Assembly: GCF_001667275.1 (NCBI RefSeq)
Contig: NZ_LZHV01000029.1
Coordinates: 1 to 64,000 of the forward strand
DNA: 64,000 bases
Reading direction: 5' to 3'
From: Mycobacterium sp. ACS4054
Lineage (GTDB): Bacteria > Actinomycetota > Actinomycetes > Mycobacteriales > Mycobacteriaceae
Part shown: positions 39,857 through 51,016 of the stretch, one piece after another
Numbering within the stretch: position 1 is the stretch's first letter
How the letters are laid out: each line of letters starts with the position of its first letter
Translations under genes and position numbers: made by a program
The notes under the pieces: model-generated
Told to the model about the DNA's origin: nothing
Database searches by the model: none
Seen by the model: only the letters and a program-made list of their open reading frames with translations

Positions 39857-40363
39857 TTAGACGGGCGCGACGAACTCGGAGGTGTAAAACTCCGCCGGAT
39901 TCTGCGAGTTTCCGTTGCGCCGCTCGATAATCACCCACACGCCCGTCGTGCCGGGCCGAATGGCGTCTTGCACGACCGCCGTTCCATTGCCCGCCGCGTC
40001 GGTGTCCATGCCGGCGAAGGCGGTGCCCGGATCGCCCGGTCCGCAGGTGCTCGACGACGATCGCGGCATTTGGATGAGCCCGACGTCGAAGTGGGTGCCC
40101 GGCTCGGGTTCGTCGTACAGGTGCACCTCGGCGACGGCTCGTGAGCCGGAGGTATGGATCAGCGCCGAACCGGTGCCGAGCATCGGGCTCGGCACCTTGG
40201 GGGCCTCGGCCACGCGGCTGAAATCGCAGCGCCGCAAGTAGTTGTCCATGACGACCGTGGTGGCGCCCTCGGCGCCGGCCGTGGTGATTTCGAACGTCGC
40301 CGCCGGGGTGATCACCACGGTGATCGCCGCCGCACATGTTCCGACGCGTGTCAGCGCGCGCAT
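39857..40363 (-). CDS. Small secreted protein, uncharacterised
   Basis: 168 residues from ATG 40363 (MRALTRVGTCAAAITVVITP), with a typical signal peptide and cleavage near residue 25-35. The mature part contains MDNYLRRCDFSRVAEAPKVP, GSRAVAEVHLYDEPEPGTHF, then SSTCGPGDPGTAFAGMDTDA, giving two Cys that could form a disulphide, and beta-strand-like ends (VWVIIERRNGNSQNPAEFYT). No family recognised. It is separated from embB by an AT-rich gap and precedes the FHA group by 105 bases. Export is well supported; function unknown. Confidence 0.72.
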   Translation of the reverse strand: MRALTRVGTCAAAITVVITPAATFEITTAGAEGATTVVMDNYLRRCDFSRVAEAPKVPSPMLGTGSALIHTSGSRAVAEVHLYDEPEPGTHFDVGLIQMPRSSSSTCGPGDPGTAFAGMDTDAAGNGTAVVQDAIRPGTTGVWVIIERRNGNSQNPAEFYTSEFVAPV

Positions 40364-40519
40364 AATGCCACCTATTGGGTCCCGTGTGAACTCGATCACA
40401 GCGGAATAGGTATTAGCCCGCCTTCGGCCGAATTAAACCTTTCGGCTGCAATTACTCAATCGTTAATTTGTGCGGTTATTTGGCGGCTGCCGAATTACGG
40501 CGAAAGCCTTTATTAATCG
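40364..40519. other. AT-rich gap between embB end and the secreted-protein gene
   Basis: These 156 bases are clearly less GC-rich than the flanks, with runs such as AATTAAACCTTTCGG and CTTTATTAATCG. The patch lies downstream of embB and upstream of the secreted-protein gene on the same strand, so it probably contains the latter's promoter. No terminator-grade hairpin was found. Confidence 0.45.
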
Positions 40520-43500
40520 TCACGGCTTAATCCGGATCGGGCCCGGGGACCACCAGCCGCTGCGCGTCGCTGTGCCGAGATCGAGCTGGGCGGGCTGCGC
40601 GTCGGCGATGGTGTCGAACTTGCGCAGCGATCCCCAGTCCCGGCCCCAGTCGCGGGACAGGTAGGTGGACATCACGTGCGCCCGCAACAGCAGGTCGGTG
40701 ATGCCCAGCAGGCCGCCGTTGACGCCGTCCTGCCAGGTGTCGGTGTCCTGCTTCTTGGCGTTGTAGTCCGGGGTGATCCGGAATTTCGGAATCTCGGTGA
40801 CCCCGTTGACGTGCAGCATCGGTTGCTGGCACGGGAACGCCAACCCGACCGCCCAGTCCATCAGCACGGGCTGCGTCGAACCGATGTACTCCTGCAGGGA
40901 GCGCAGTTCCGGCACGCGCGGCGGGGTCAGGGCGACCCAGTCGTCCGGCGTCAGGGACAGGTCCTCGGCGACCACGCGCACAGCGACGGCGTCGGCGGGG
41001 ATCTGGGCGCGCGGGAAGCGCAGGTTGCGCCACACCTTGGGCTGCTCGCCGTAGAGGTCGTAGGGCACGATGCGCCCGGCCGGCAGGACGTCGCCGCCGG
41101 GTCCTGGCTTGCCGTACTCCAGCACGACGGTCTGGCCGGTGGTGTGGTGGTGCAGCACGCTGTTGCCGGTGATCGTGCCCGCGGCGGTCACCGCCACCAG
41201 GGGGTGCCCGTCGTCCGCCTTCGGCAGCTGGTACCACGCGGAGGTCAGCCTGCTCTGCTGTTGCGGCCCGGTCGTGTAGCTGCCGGCCACCGGAACCTGC
41301 CCGGGGTTGAGGCCGTACGGCAGCGGCACCGTCGACCCGTTGACGCCCGGGGTGGTCAGCTTGAGCGGCGCGTCCCAGTCGTAGTCGGTGCCGGGCTGCG
41401 GCACCGAGGTTTCCTTGACCGACTCGGCCAGGGTGCGGTCCGGAACGCCGTTGGGGGTGAACCCGGTCGGGTTGACGCCGCCCAGTGGGCCCAGCGGTCC
41501 GTAGTCGCCCGGTAGCGGCGCCATGAAGCCGGCGTTGCTGTCCGGCTCGACGAGCACGTCGTCGGCCAGCCCGCATCCCCCGCTGAATTCCCGCAGGTTG
41601 TCCCAGGCGTTGGAGTAGGTGGGGTATTGACGCACGATGCCGGCCGTCATCGACGCGATGAACACCAGCGTCATGAAGCCGGCCGCCAGCGGGACGGGTG
41701 CGGCCGTCAGCGCCCGGGCCAGCCGACCCTCGCCATGGCTGGGGCCGGCGAAGTGCAACCAGGCCGCGTACACCGCGGTGATCGCGAAGAGCGCGAAAAA
41801 GACTCCGCTGATGGTGATTCCGCCGATTTTCGGCATGCTGTTGTTGAACGGCACGCCGTAGCTGGAGACGTACCACCAGCCGTTGGTGGTGGCAAAGCAC
41901 AGCGCCAACACGAACAGCACCGCCGCCAGGAAGGCCATCCGGTTGCGCGACCAGCGCAGCACCTTGGGCGACACCAGCACCGTCGTCAGCGCGGCCATCG
42001 CGGCGCCCCCCGCCGCGAACAGCCCGAAGTGGTGCACCCACTTGGTCGGGGTGAACATCAGGAAGAACATGGTGCCGAAGATGACACCCATCAACCGCCA
42101 GGCCGGGCCGCGGGCGACGCCGGGAATTCGCTTGCGCCGCAACATGATGAACACGGCCGTGAAGAGGCACAGCGCGGTGATCAGGAAGCCGAAGCGTCGC
42201 GACAGCGAGCCGTCGACGGTGGGCAGGATCAGATAGTAGTAGCGCAGGTTCTCGGTGTACCAGGCCTGGCTGGGTCCGATCGCGGTCCGAATCCTGGTGG
42301 CTTCCAACACCGTTGACAGCGTTTGGTCTGCGAACACCACCGTCAGGATGACCGTGCCCGCGGCCAGCATGGGCGCCACCAGGGGCAAGGTGCCGACCAG
42401 CCGATGCCGGCGGACCAGGATGCGCAGGATCGGGCGGCCACCGGCGACCAGCGCGGCCACCGCGATCAGGCCGGTGGGCTGGACGCCGAGGGTGAACGCC
42501 GCGGTGATGACGGCCAGCGCGGCGGGCGTCAGCCGGCTGTAGCGCATGGAGCGCTCGATCAAGACGTACGTGATCAGCGAGCCGACGGCGATGATCGGCT
42601 CGGGGCGCAGGCCGTTGTCGAACGGCATCCACGCGGTGAGCAGCACCATGCCCGCCGCCCAGTTCGCCGGCCTGCTGGCCGCGACCGCGGGCCCCAGTCG
42701 GGGCAGCACCTCACGGGAGAGCAGCAACCAGCACACGATGCCGGCGATCAAGTCCGGCAACCGCATCCACAGGCTGGCGTCGCTGACATGGGTCATCAGC
42801 GCCAGCAGGTTGTAATACCAGCCGAACGGGTCCTCGGGGCTGCCGAACCAGCGGAAGTAATTCGACATGTAGCCGGCGTGATCGGCCACCCGGGCCATGC
42901 CCAGGATGTAGCCGTCGTCCGACGAATTCGCCCCGATCACGTGCCACAGCAGGAACCCGAAGATCACCGCGACGTCGGCCAGGGTGAACGTGCGCCAGTT
43001 CGCGGGGATGAGCCGGCGCATCCGGTGGCCGTCCAACTGGTCGAGGCGCCACAGCGCGACCAGCGCGACGATCGTCGACAGGATCGCCAGCACCATCGCG
43101 GTCAGCTTCAGCGTCGTCGGCGTGGTGGAGAACCGGGTGTCGATGGTCGCCGACAACTTCAAGCCCGGCGGCGCGGGGCCGGTGAGGTCGGTGAACACCC
43201 CCACGATCTGCGGCCGCAGGTTCGGGTCGGCGAAACCACCGTTGATCGGTTTGCCCGCCGGATCATTGAGCCCGACGAAGGTGGCGAACGCGCCGGCCTT
43301 GGTCGAGGTGATCTCGATGCGCTGACATTGCGGGGACTCCACCTGGTCCCGCGGCGCGCTGGCGATCACCACATTGCGGTCGGTGACGTCCACGCGCTTG
43401 CCGTTGACGACGACGAACAGGGCGTTCAGCGCGGCGTCCTTGCCCTTCTTGGGCGCCGTGCTCAGCACGACCCCGCCCTCGGGCGGCAGGGCGCGCACGG

Positions 43501-43723
43501 CCGAGCACGGCACGGTCGCCGTGATGTCGACCGGGGTCAGCGAAATCAGCGGCGCCGTAACGCTGTTCAGCTGGCCGGATTGTGGCCAGTTCAAGGTGGC
43601 GGTGGTCTGCACGACGGGTAGCAGCGGGGTCGCCATCGACAGCACGAACCCGAGCAGCCCGGCGATGGTCGCCACCCAGCGCGTCGTCCGCACGTCCTTG
43701 CCGGCCGCCGTCGTCGTGCTCAT
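40520..43723 (-). CDS. embB: Arabinosyltransferase EmbB
   Basis: 1067-residue GT-C membrane enzyme that uses decaprenyl-phosphoarabinose to branch and extend arabinogalactan arabinan, together with EmbA. It has an N-terminal helix and periplasmic domain, ~13 further helices, then a C-terminal carbohydrate-binding region. The GT-C motif is [20 protein letters not shown] (Asp ~269-270). The ethambutol resistance-determining region reads [17 protein letters not shown] with Met310, equivalent to M306 of M. tuberculosis, i.e. the wild-type residue. ATGA overlap with embA gives translational coupling. No transcription terminator is apparent after it. Confidence 0.97.
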   Translation of the reverse strand: MSTTTAAGKDVRTTRWVATIAGLLGFVLSMATPLLPVVQTTATLNWPQSGQLNSVTAPLISLTPVDITATVPCSAVRALPPEGGVVLSTAPKKGKDAALNALFVVVNGKRVDVTDRNVVIASAPRDQVESPQCQRIEITSTKAGAFATFVGLNDPAGKPINGGFADPNLRPQIVGVFTDLTGPAPPGLKLSATIDTRFSTTPTTLKLTAMVLAILSTIVALVALWRLDQLDGHRMRRLIPANWRTFTLADVAVIFGFLLWHVIGANSSDDGYILGMARVADHAGYMSNYFRWFGSPEDPFGWYYNLLALMTHVSDASLWMRLPDLIAGIVCWLLLSREVLPRLGPAVAASRPANWAAGMVLLTAWMPFDNGLRPEPIIAVGSLITYVLIERSMRYSRLTPAALAVITAAFTLGVQPTGLIAVAALVAGGRPILRILVRRHRLVGTLPLVAPMLAAGTVILTVVFADQTLSTVLEATRIRTAIGPSQAWYTENLRYYYLILPTVDGSLSRRFGFLITALCLFTAVFIMLRRKRIPGVARGPAWRLMGVIFGTMFFLMFTPTKWVHHFGLFAAGGAAMAALTTVLVSPKVLRWSRNRMAFLAAVLFVLALCFATTNGWWYVSSYGVPFNNSMPKIGGITISGVFFALFAITAVYAAWLHFAGPSHGEGRLARALTAAPVPLAAGFMTLVFIASMTAGIVRQYPTYSNAWDNLREFSGGCGLADDVLVEPDSNAGFMAPLPGDYGPLGPLGGVNPTGFTPNGVPDRTLAESVKETSVPQPGTDYDWDAPLKLTTPGVNGSTVPLPYGLNPGQVPVAGSYTTGPQQQSRLTSAWYQLPKADDGHPLVAVTAAGTITGNSVLHHHTTGQTVVLEYGKPGPGGDVLPAGRIVPYDLYGEQPKVWRNLRFPRAQIPADAVAVRVVAEDLSLTPDDWVALTPPRVPELRSLQEYIGSTQPVLMDWAVGLAFPCQQPMLHVNGVTEIPKFRITPDYNAKKQDTDTWQDGVNGGLLGITDLLLRAHVMSTYLSRDWGRDWGSLRKFDTIADAQPAQLDLGTATRSGWWSPGPIRIKP

Positions 43724-46700
43724 GGCAGCGCCCGAATCGGTCCCTGCCGGCTCCAGCCGTGCACAGTGATCACACCCTGTTCGATAACGGCGTCCGGCGC
43801 CTGGTCAGCCGGCACCAACCGGAAGTACTGCTCCACGGATCCCCAGTCGCGATGCCAGTCGCCACGCAGATAGGTCGCGAGCGTCGAGGTGCGAAGCATC
43901 GCCTGGGTGACCAGGAACGGGCCCCCGTCCTCGCCGGCCTGCCACCCGTTCGACGAGGCCGCCGTCTGCTTGTGATCGGGCAGGATCCGGTAGTCCGGAA
44001 GTTCGGCAACGCCAAGGTGTTCGGTGAACGGGTGCTGGCACGGGAAGTTCGCGGCGGTCGCGATGTCCATCAGCACCGGGGTGCGCGACCCGATCAACTG
44101 CTGCAAAGTCTCCAGCACCGGGACCCGCGGCGGCGTGACGGCGAACCACTGATCCGAGCTCAGGTTCGGGTCGTACGCGACGATGCGCGCCACGTTCGCC
44201 TCGGGCGGCGCCCAGGTCAGCGGGAACCGCAGGTTGCGCCACGCCGGCTCCGGCCCGATGTCGATCGGATACACCTCTGCCAGTGGCTGCGTGGGGGCGT
44301 CGGGACGGGCCAAATCGCGGTGGCCCCACTGGAGTTTCAGCTGCTGCCCATAGGTGAAGGTGCCGTCCTCCTTGTACGACCAGATGGCGCCGGCGGCCGT
44401 CACCACCACGATCGGCCGGTCCGGGCTACGCGGCGGCAGCTGGTACCACGCCGAGGTCGCGGTGGCGGCCAGCGAGTTCTCCCCGTAGCTGCCCATCACC
44501 GGGGTGCGGGCCGGGTCCAGGCCGAACGGCAGCGCCGCGTGCGAGCCGTTGACCCCGACCGGGCCTTTACCGCCGGCGGTGCCGGCCGAGTCGCTCATGG
44601 TGGCATTGGGCTTGTTGGGTGACCCGGTGGAATTCACTACACCCGGCTTGGTGACCACCGGGTACGACCTGAGGTCGTCGCCGACGCCGTCGGGTTTGAA
44701 GCCGACCGGGTTGCTGCCGCCGAGCGGTCCGTCGGGGCCGAAGGTCTGGCCGGGCGCCGGCTGCAGCATGCCCGCATTGGGGTCGGGCTCGGCCAGGACG
44801 TCGTCGGCCATGGCGCAGCTGGTCGGCGAGAGCCCGGACGTCAGGGCGGCGAGGTTGGCCTTGCCGGTGGTGTAGAGCGGGTAGCGGAACACCGCGCCCT
44901 TGGTCAGTGAGGCGACTTCACCGACCACCATGATGGTCGCGACCACCAGCAGTGGGGTCGACGCGAGAACCCGGTTGCGCCGGTTGTCCTTGACCTCGGT
45001 GTGCCCCGCGTAGTCCATCCGGAAGTGCTGCCAGGCGGCGAGCAGCCCGGTCGCGATCGACAGCGCCAGGAACATCGACGTCACCGGGTGGCTGGCGATG
45101 ACCGGCTGGATGTCGTACCAGGGCACCCCGTAGTTGCCGACGTAGAACCAGCCGTTGACGCCGGAGGTCGCGACCGCCAGCACGAAGAGCAGCGCGGTGA
45201 CGTACAGCGTCAGGTTGCGGCGGTTGTGCAGGCCGATCCGGGCCAGGGCGAATGCGGTCACCGCGCCGAGCGCCCCGGCCAGCCCGGCGAACGCACCGAA
45301 CTGGACCGCCCACTTCGTCGGCGTAAAAGTCAACAACAGCAGGCCGAACGCCGTGGTGCCGATCAACCGCCACGCCGGGCCGCTGGCCACGCCCGGGATG
45401 CGGCCGCGGCGCAGCAGGGTGACCAGCATGCCGAACATGCACAGCAGCAGCACCAGCACGGCGAATCGGCGCGCCATCGACCCGTCGGGGTTGGACTCCA
45501 CCGTGAGGAAGTAGTAGCGCAGCCAGTCCTGGTACCAGGCGATGGTCGGCCCGACCTCGTATTTGATGCGCGCCGACTCCGCGACGGTGGCCAGCGTCTG
45601 ACCGCGGAACACCACGATGGTGATCAAGGACAGCGACGACGCCAGCACGGCGACCGGAGCCAGCAGCCCGTCGGTGGCCCGGCGCCGCCGGATGATCTGG
45701 ACGATGGCCCGGGCCCCGGTCAGCAGCGCGGCGACGGCGATCAGGCCCTGCGGCGCCAGCGTCACGGTGAGCATCGCGACGAAGATCGCGACGGCCGCGG
45801 GGGCCAGGCGCTGCAGGGCGATCGCGCGCTCCACCAGCATCCAGGTGATGATCACGCCGAGCGCGATCAGCGGCTCGGGGCGCAGCCCGTTGTTGAACGG
45901 CAACCACGCGGCCAGGAACACCGCGCCCGCGGTGAACACCGCCACCCGATTCGCGGCCAGGCCGCCCCTGCCGGGCCCCAGCCTGCGCAGGATCCAGTGG
46001 CTGATGATCAGCCAGCAGGTGATCCCGGCCAGCGTGGCGGGCAGGCGCATCCACACGCCGGCGGTGCTCACCGACGCCAACCGCGACAGCAGGCCCAGAT
46101 ACCAGTCGAACGGCGCGTCGGTCGTGCCGAAGTAGCGGTAGTAGTTGGCGATGTAGCCGGCCTTCGGGGCGACGCGGGCGATGGTCAGGTTGTAGCCGTC
46201 GTCGGAGGAGGTGGCGCCGATGACGTGCCAGAGCAGCAACGTCGCGATCACCCCGGCGTCGGCGATCCATGTGGCGATCCCGACGCGCCGCCACGAATTC
46301 CACCGGGCCCGCGGGCGGTAGCGGGCGAGCCAAGCGATCGGCGAGCGCCAGTTCACCAGCGCGCCGCCGCCGCGACTGCGGCGATGCAGCGCGGCCAGCG
46401 CGGCGACGGCCGTGAGGACGGCCAGGGCTCCGACGGCCATCGCGAGCTGCTTGACGGCGGTGGGGGCGGTGATGAACCGGGTGTCGATGTCGATGCGGGC
46501 CGACAGCCCCGGCTGGGCGGGCACCTTCAGATCCGTGAAGATGCCGCCGACTTGGGGCTTCTTTTCGGACGGCAGGATCCCGGAGGCGCCCGGGATGCCG
46601 ACGAAGTCGGCCCCCGCGTTGCCCGCGTCGGCCCAGACGTGCAGCACGCTGCAGGCGCCGCCGGTGACCGCCGGGCGCGGCGCCGCCACGGCCACGGTGT

Positions 46701-47055
46701 CGCGGAATGCGACCACAACCAGGTCCTTGTCGGCCCTGACGAACAGGCCGTTCTTGCCGGCGTCCAACCCGCCCGCGGGCAGGGTGGAGACCACCAAGCC
46801 GCCGCCGGCGGGCAGCGTGGCGATCGCGGCGCACGGGATGGAGATGTCTAGCGCGCGCGGCGCGCCGGACACCAGGGCCGCGGTGACTTGGGTGACGTGC
46901 CCGTCGGCGGTGCCCTGCGGCCACAGCACGGTCGCGGTGGTCTGCTTCACCGGGAGCAACGGGACCAGCGCGCACAGCAGCAGTCCGACAAGCCCCGCGA
47001 CGACGGCCACCAAGCGTGGGATCCGCTGGGATCGCCGATCATCGTCGTGGGGCAC
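43720..47055 (-). CDS. embA: Arabinosyltransferase EmbA
   Basis: 1111-residue GT-C arabinosyltransferase, partner of EmbB in arabinogalactan synthesis. The N-terminus [20 protein letters not shown] leads to the first helix, and the GT-C loop is [20 protein letters not shown] with [20 protein letters not shown]. The C-terminal periplasmic part closes with [23 protein letters not shown] 47055 is the start, and a TACGAT -10-like hexamer sits 9-14 bases upstream. The DinB-like gene lies between embC and embA, so the genes are not adjacent as they are in M. tuberculosis. Confidence 0.97.
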   Translation of the reverse strand: MPHDDDRRSQRIPRLVAVVAGLVGLLLCALVPLLPVKQTTATVLWPQGTADGHVTQVTAALVSGAPRALDISIPCAAIATLPAGGGLVVSTLPAGGLDAGKNGLFVRADKDLVVVAFRDTVAVAAPRPAVTGGACSVLHVWADAGNAGADFVGIPGASGILPSEKKPQVGGIFTDLKVPAQPGLSARIDIDTRFITAPTAVKQLAMAVGALAVLTAVAALAALHRRSRGGGALVNWRSPIAWLARYRPRARWNSWRRVGIATWIADAGVIATLLLWHVIGATSSDDGYNLTIARVAPKAGYIANYYRYFGTTDAPFDWYLGLLSRLASVSTAGVWMRLPATLAGITCWLIISHWILRRLGPGRGGLAANRVAVFTAGAVFLAAWLPFNNGLRPEPLIALGVIITWMLVERAIALQRLAPAAVAIFVAMLTVTLAPQGLIAVAALLTGARAIVQIIRRRRATDGLLAPVAVLASSLSLITIVVFRGQTLATVAESARIKYEVGPTIAWYQDWLRYYFLTVESNPDGSMARRFAVLVLLLCMFGMLVTLLRRGRIPGVASGPAWRLIGTTAFGLLLLTFTPTKWAVQFGAFAGLAGALGAVTAFALARIGLHNRRNLTLYVTALLFVLAVATSGVNGWFYVGNYGVPWYDIQPVIASHPVTSMFLALSIATGLLAAWQHFRMDYAGHTEVKDNRRNRVLASTPLLVVATIMVVGEVASLTKGAVFRYPLYTTGKANLAALTSGLSPTSCAMADDVLAEPDPNAGMLQPAPGQTFGPDGPLGGSNPVGFKPDGVGDDLRSYPVVTKPGVVNSTGSPNKPNATMSDSAGTAGGKGPVGVNGSHAALPFGLDPARTPVMGSYGENSLAATATSAWYQLPPRSPDRPIVVVTAAGAIWSYKEDGTFTYGQQLKLQWGHRDLARPDAPTQPLAEVYPIDIGPEPAWRNLRFPLTWAPPEANVARIVAYDPNLSSDQWFAVTPPRVPVLETLQQLIGSRTPVLMDIATAANFPCQHPFTEHLGVAELPDYRILPDHKQTAASSNGWQAGEDGGPFLVTQAMLRTSTLATYLRGDWHRDWGSVEQYFRLVPADQAPDAVIEQGVITVHGWSRQGPIRALP

Positions 47056-47063
47056 GAGGCTCG

Positions 47064-47069
47064 ATCGTA
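47064..47069 (-). promoter_or_regulatory. Putative embA -10 element TACGAT
   Basis: On the minus strand TACGAT (TANNNT) is 8 bases before GTG 47055, consistent with leaderless embA transcription. In M. tuberculosis, ethambutol-associated mutations at about -12 and -16 before embA fall in the same place, which supports a promoter here. Spacing is the only sequence evidence. Confidence 0.45.
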
Positions 47070-47126
47070 AGCGAAGCCACTATGTCCGCTGAGGACGCGG
47101 GGCCGCGCAGCGGGTCTTCGGGCTGT

Positions 47127-47750
47127 TCACCGGGTCAGCCGGCCGGCCAGCGTGTCCAGGCCCGGGCCGTCGAGCTCGGCGAGCGCCGCGGGTCGGCCGG
47201 ACATCGCCATCAGGAGCGCCTCGCCGGGCCCGGTCACTTCGGGGCCGCGGCCGTGCGCCCAGTCGATGTCGGTGGCGCGCAGGTGCAGTCCGCGGATCCG
47301 GCGGCCGGCCCCGAGCCTGGGATTGCCGGGGACCAGACCGAGCACCCGCTCGAGCCGATCGGCCGGCACGGTGCGCGGGCGGTCCAGCGCGCGGCGGATG
47401 TCCTGGTGGTGAATCGTGCCGTCGACGAGCGCGATCATGCCGCCGAAACCCGCCGTCAGCCCGCGCGGTTCCAGATGGGCGCGCAGGAAGTCGAGCAGCT
47501 GCTGGGGGCTCAGGTCGGCGAACTCGTCGACTCCCACCTGGTTGGCCCTGACTACCCAGCCCTTCGCGAAGCGCTTCAGCAGCCCCAGCGCGCCGAGCTC
47601 CTCGTAGCTGATCATATGCGCGACAACGTCTTTGACGGTCCAGCGCGTGCACAGGCTGGGCGCGTCCCACTGCTGTGGCGTCAGGGTGGCGAGAAATTCG
47701 GCCAGGTCGGCCCGCTCGTCGCGGGCCATGCTCATCAGGGTCGCCGTCAT
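47127..47750 (-). CDS. Maleylpyruvate-isomerase/DinB-fold family protein between embC and embA
   Basis: 207 residues from ATG 47750. The N-terminal helical bundle has ERADLAEFLATLTPQQWDAP, then SLCTRWTVKDVVAHMISYEE, the TIGR03083/mycothiol-dependent maleylpyruvate isomerase N-terminal pattern with metal-type His (VAHM and later TIHHQDIRRAL). The C-terminal part (LHLRATDIDWAHGRGPEVTG, EALLMAMSGRPAALAELDG) fits the same family. It may be a mycothiol-dependent enzyme; the reaction is unknown. It starts 11 bases after the embC stop, so it is probably co-transcribed with embC. Confidence 0.85.
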   Translation of the reverse strand: MTATLMSMARDERADLAEFLATLTPQQWDAPSLCTRWTVKDVVAHMISYEELGALGLLKRFAKGWVVRANQVGVDEFADLSPQQLLDFLRAHLEPRGLTAGFGGMIALVDGTIHHQDIRRALDRPRTVPADRLERVLGLVPGNPRLGAGRRIRGLHLRATDIDWAHGRGPEVTGPGEALLMAMSGRPAALAELDGPGLDTLAGRLTR

Positions 47751-47761
47751 GTCGGCGGTGC

Positions 47762-50700
47762 CTATGTCTTGCGCAGCGGCGCGGGGCTCCACAGCCCGCT
47801 GCGCGTGGTCGTCCCCAGCTGGAGCCGGGCGGGCTGGGCATCGGCGTAATACGGCGTCAACCGTTGCAGCGAGCCCCAGTCACGCGACCAGTCGTCCTTC
47901 AGATAGGTCGCCATGGTGGTCGCCTTCAACAGCAGCTCGGTGACCCCCAGCGGGCCGCCGCCGTTGTTGTCCATCACCGGCGAGTTCGCTTCGGCGCCAA
48001 AGCGATCCGGCAGGATGCGCCACTTCGGCGTCTCGTCGACGCCGTTCTGGTGGCCGAACGGCCGCTGGCAGGGGAACGCCAGCCCGACCAGCCAGTCCAG
48101 GAACACCGGATCCTTGGAGCCGACCACGTCCTGCAGCGTGCGCAGCTGCGGGATCCGCGGCGGTGTGAGCGCGATCCAGTGCTGCGGCGCCAGGTCCTCG
48201 TCGTCGGCGACCAACCGCAGCTGGGTGGCGTTACTGGGGATGGCCGACAGCGGCAACCGCAAGTTGCGCCACGCCGGCGAGGCGCCCACGTCGGCGAACT
48301 GGAAGGACCCGCCGGGGTGTCCGCTCGCGGCCTCCTCGTCGGTGGCCCACTGCACCTGGACCTCGCGGGGGTCGAAGCGGCCGGCCGCGCTTACCACCAG
48401 CAGCGGCCCGGCCTTATCGCGGGCCGGCAGGCGGTACCAGCCCGACCGCAGGTGCGCGGGCACCTGGATGCCGGGGCGCCAGCTGCCCAGGACGGGCGTG
48501 CGCGAGGGATCCAGGCTGTAGGGCAGCTGGGCCACCGAACCGTTGATTCCCGGCGCCGGGTTGGTGCCGCCCTCGGTGCCGGCCTCGGCACCGGTGACCA
48601 GCTTGTCGTCGTTGATGAAGCTGCGGTCGCCCGGACGCTCCATCACCGGGTCGGCGCGGACGTCGGCGGGAATGCCGTTGGGGGTGAAGGCTTCCGACAG
48701 GCTCGCTCCCAGCGCGTCGCCCACCGAAGCGCCCACCGGGGCCAGCGCCCCGGCGTTGGGATCCTGTTCCACCAGCACGTCCTCGGCCAGGCCGCACGAC
48801 TTGCCGGCCAAAGCCTGCAGGTTGGAGCGGCCCACCGACCAGGCGGGGTACTGGTCGGTCATCGCCAGGGTCAGCGACGCGACCTCGAACACGACCAGCA
48901 ACCACGTCGCAATTGCCAAGGGGGACTGGATGATTGCGGTCGCGCGGGTCGGCGACGACCCGTTGTTCGGTGAAACGAAATGGAACCATGCCGCCACCAG
49001 CAGCACCAGAACGGTCAGCCCGAGCAGTGCCGTGGCGAAGGCGTAATGCCACGCCGGGAACGAATTCGACCATGGCACACCGAAATTGGACACATACCAC
49101 CAGCCGTTGACGCTCGCGAACGACAACGCCGCCAGGAACAGCACCACCGCGGCGAACATGGTTCGGTTGCGCCGGGACCGCATCGCCGCGGCGGTCACCG
49201 CGACCGCGGCCAGCGCACCCAGCGATCCGGCCAACCCGGCGAACACCCCGAAGTGATGGGTCCACTTGGTGGGCGTGAACATCATCGCGATGAACGAGAT
49301 GATGGTGATGCCGACGATGCGGCGGCTGGGCCCGGCGGCCGTGCCCGGAATTCGCCCCTTGCGCAACGACATTGCCACGGTGATCGCCAGCGCCAGGATC
49401 AGCGCCAGCACGGCGAAGCGGCGCGCGACCGACCCGTCGGGGCTGGCCATGAACAACCGCTCGTAGCGGATGTGCTCGTCGAACCAACTCAGGCTGGGCC
49501 CGACGGCGCGCTTGAGCATGCTGGCCTGGATCTCGCCGGCCAGCGTCTGGTCCCGGAAGATCAGGATGGCGGTGACGGTGACCGCGGCAAGCAGCGGCGC
49601 CACCAGCGGCAGCGCGCCGAACCGTTTGGACCTGCGGTGCAGGATGGTGCGCAGCGGCCCGATCGCGACCAGCAGCGCGCCGATCGAGGCGATGCCCGTC
49701 GGCCCGGAGAACAGGGTCAGCGCGCCGATGATGCAGGCTATCGCCACCGGCAGCAGGCGGCTGGTGGCCACCGCGCGCTCCACCGAGCACCAGGTGAGCA
49801 GGATGCCCAGCGCGATGATCGGCTCGGGGCGCAGGCCGTTGTTGAGCGGCAGCCACACCGCTAGGAACATGCCGGCCGCCGTCCACGCCGCACCGCGGTT
49901 TCGTTTGACGGCGTGGCCCAGGCGGGGCATCACTTCCCGGCTGATCACCCACCAGCACGTCAGCGCCATGGCCAGGGTGGGCAGTCGCATCCAGATGCTG
50001 GCCGTGCTGACGTGGGCCCACAGCGCCAGCAGGTCGTAGTACCAGCCGAAGGGGGCCTCCGGCGTGCCGAACCAGCGGTAGTAGTTGGCCATGTAGCCGG
50101 CGTGCTCGGACACCCGGGCCATGGTCAGGATGTAGCCGTCGTCGGAGGTGTTCGCGCCGACGAACTGCCACCACACCAGAACGGCGATGACCAGCGCGTC
50201 CAGCCCGCTGACCGACCACCAGCGCGACGGCAGGAAGCGGCGGTGCCGGGTGCCGTCGGCGGTGTCGAGCAGATGCAGCGCGACCAGCGCGGCGGCCGTC
50301 AGGACGACCCCGAGGATCATCGCGGCCATCTTCAGCTGCGTCGGGCTGCTGCTGTAGCGGGTGTCGACGGTCGCCGAGAAGCTCAGGCCGGGCGGCGTCG
50401 GCCCGGCGAGATCGGTGAAGATGCCGACGATCTGGGGCCGGAAGTCGTAGCCGCTCTTCTCCCCGCGCAGCGGCGCGCCGGGGTGCTCGGCGTTGGGGCC
50501 CTGGGTCAGCCCGACGAATTCGGCGGTGACCTTCTCGGCGTGCGCGGTGAAGGTCAACCGTTGGCAGGCCGGGCTGAGCACCTGGCTGAGCGGGGCGGTG
50601 ACGACCGCGACGTTGCGCACCACCACCACCAGGTAGTCGTTGGCGCGCTGGATGAGCAGCCCGCGGTCGACGGCCTTGGGCGCCTGCTTGGGCACGGTGG

Positions 50701-51016
50701 ACAACAGCACCGTCTTGCCGGCGTTCTGCGGTCCGGCCAGCCCGGCGGCGGCCTGGCACGGCACGGTGATGTTGAGGTCGGTGGCCACGTACCCGATCAG
50801 GGGGGCGTCGACGCTTGCGAACGTGCCGTTTTGCGGCCAGTTCAGCTGCGCGGTGGTCTGATTGACCGGCAGCAGGGGTGTGGCGAGGGCCAGCAAAGCC
50901 CCGAGCAGCCCGGCGACGATTGCAACCCACCGCGTGATCCGGTGGTTCGCTCCCGTGTCGGCCACGGTGGTAGATGCTAGTTCTTCGACGCCCGGCGGCG
51001 AGGTGTCGGTGCTCAT
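47762..51016 (-). CDS. embC: Arabinosyltransferase EmbC
   Basis: 1084 residues from ATG 51016 ([20 protein letters not shown]). GT-C enzyme that polymerises the arabinan of lipoarabinomannan. The GT-C loop is TSDDGYILTMARVSEHAGYM and the equivalent of the EmbB resistance region is YYDLLALWAHVSTASIW. The C-terminal carbohydrate-binding part includes TYLKDDWSRDWGSLQRL. The open frame extends far upstream through aftA in a shadow frame; the true start is fixed by homology and by the TGATG junction with the aftA stop, implying coupled translation. Confidence 0.97.
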   Translation of the reverse strand: MSTDTSPPGVEELASTTVADTGANHRITRWVAIVAGLLGALLALATPLLPVNQTTAQLNWPQNGTFASVDAPLIGYVATDLNITVPCQAAAGLAGPQNAGKTVLLSTVPKQAPKAVDRGLLIQRANDYLVVVVRNVAVVTAPLSQVLSPACQRLTFTAHAEKVTAEFVGLTQGPNAEHPGAPLRGEKSGYDFRPQIVGIFTDLAGPTPPGLSFSATVDTRYSSSPTQLKMAAMILGVVLTAAALVALHLLDTADGTRHRRFLPSRWWSVSGLDALVIAVLVWWQFVGANTSDDGYILTMARVSEHAGYMANYYRWFGTPEAPFGWYYDLLALWAHVSTASIWMRLPTLAMALTCWWVISREVMPRLGHAVKRNRGAAWTAAGMFLAVWLPLNNGLRPEPIIALGILLTWCSVERAVATSRLLPVAIACIIGALTLFSGPTGIASIGALLVAIGPLRTILHRRSKRFGALPLVAPLLAAVTVTAILIFRDQTLAGEIQASMLKRAVGPSLSWFDEHIRYERLFMASPDGSVARRFAVLALILALAITVAMSLRKGRIPGTAAGPSRRIVGITIISFIAMMFTPTKWTHHFGVFAGLAGSLGALAAVAVTAAAMRSRRNRTMFAAVVLFLAALSFASVNGWWYVSNFGVPWSNSFPAWHYAFATALLGLTVLVLLVAAWFHFVSPNNGSSPTRATAIIQSPLAIATWLLVVFEVASLTLAMTDQYPAWSVGRSNLQALAGKSCGLAEDVLVEQDPNAGALAPVGASVGDALGASLSEAFTPNGIPADVRADPVMERPGDRSFINDDKLVTGAEAGTEGGTNPAPGINGSVAQLPYSLDPSRTPVLGSWRPGIQVPAHLRSGWYRLPARDKAGPLLVVSAAGRFDPREVQVQWATDEEAASGHPGGSFQFADVGASPAWRNLRLPLSAIPSNATQLRLVADDEDLAPQHWIALTPPRIPQLRTLQDVVGSKDPVFLDWLVGLAFPCQRPFGHQNGVDETPKWRILPDRFGAEANSPVMDNNGGGPLGVTELLLKATTMATYLKDDWSRDWGSLQRLTPYYADAQPARLQLGTTTRSGLWSPAPLRKT

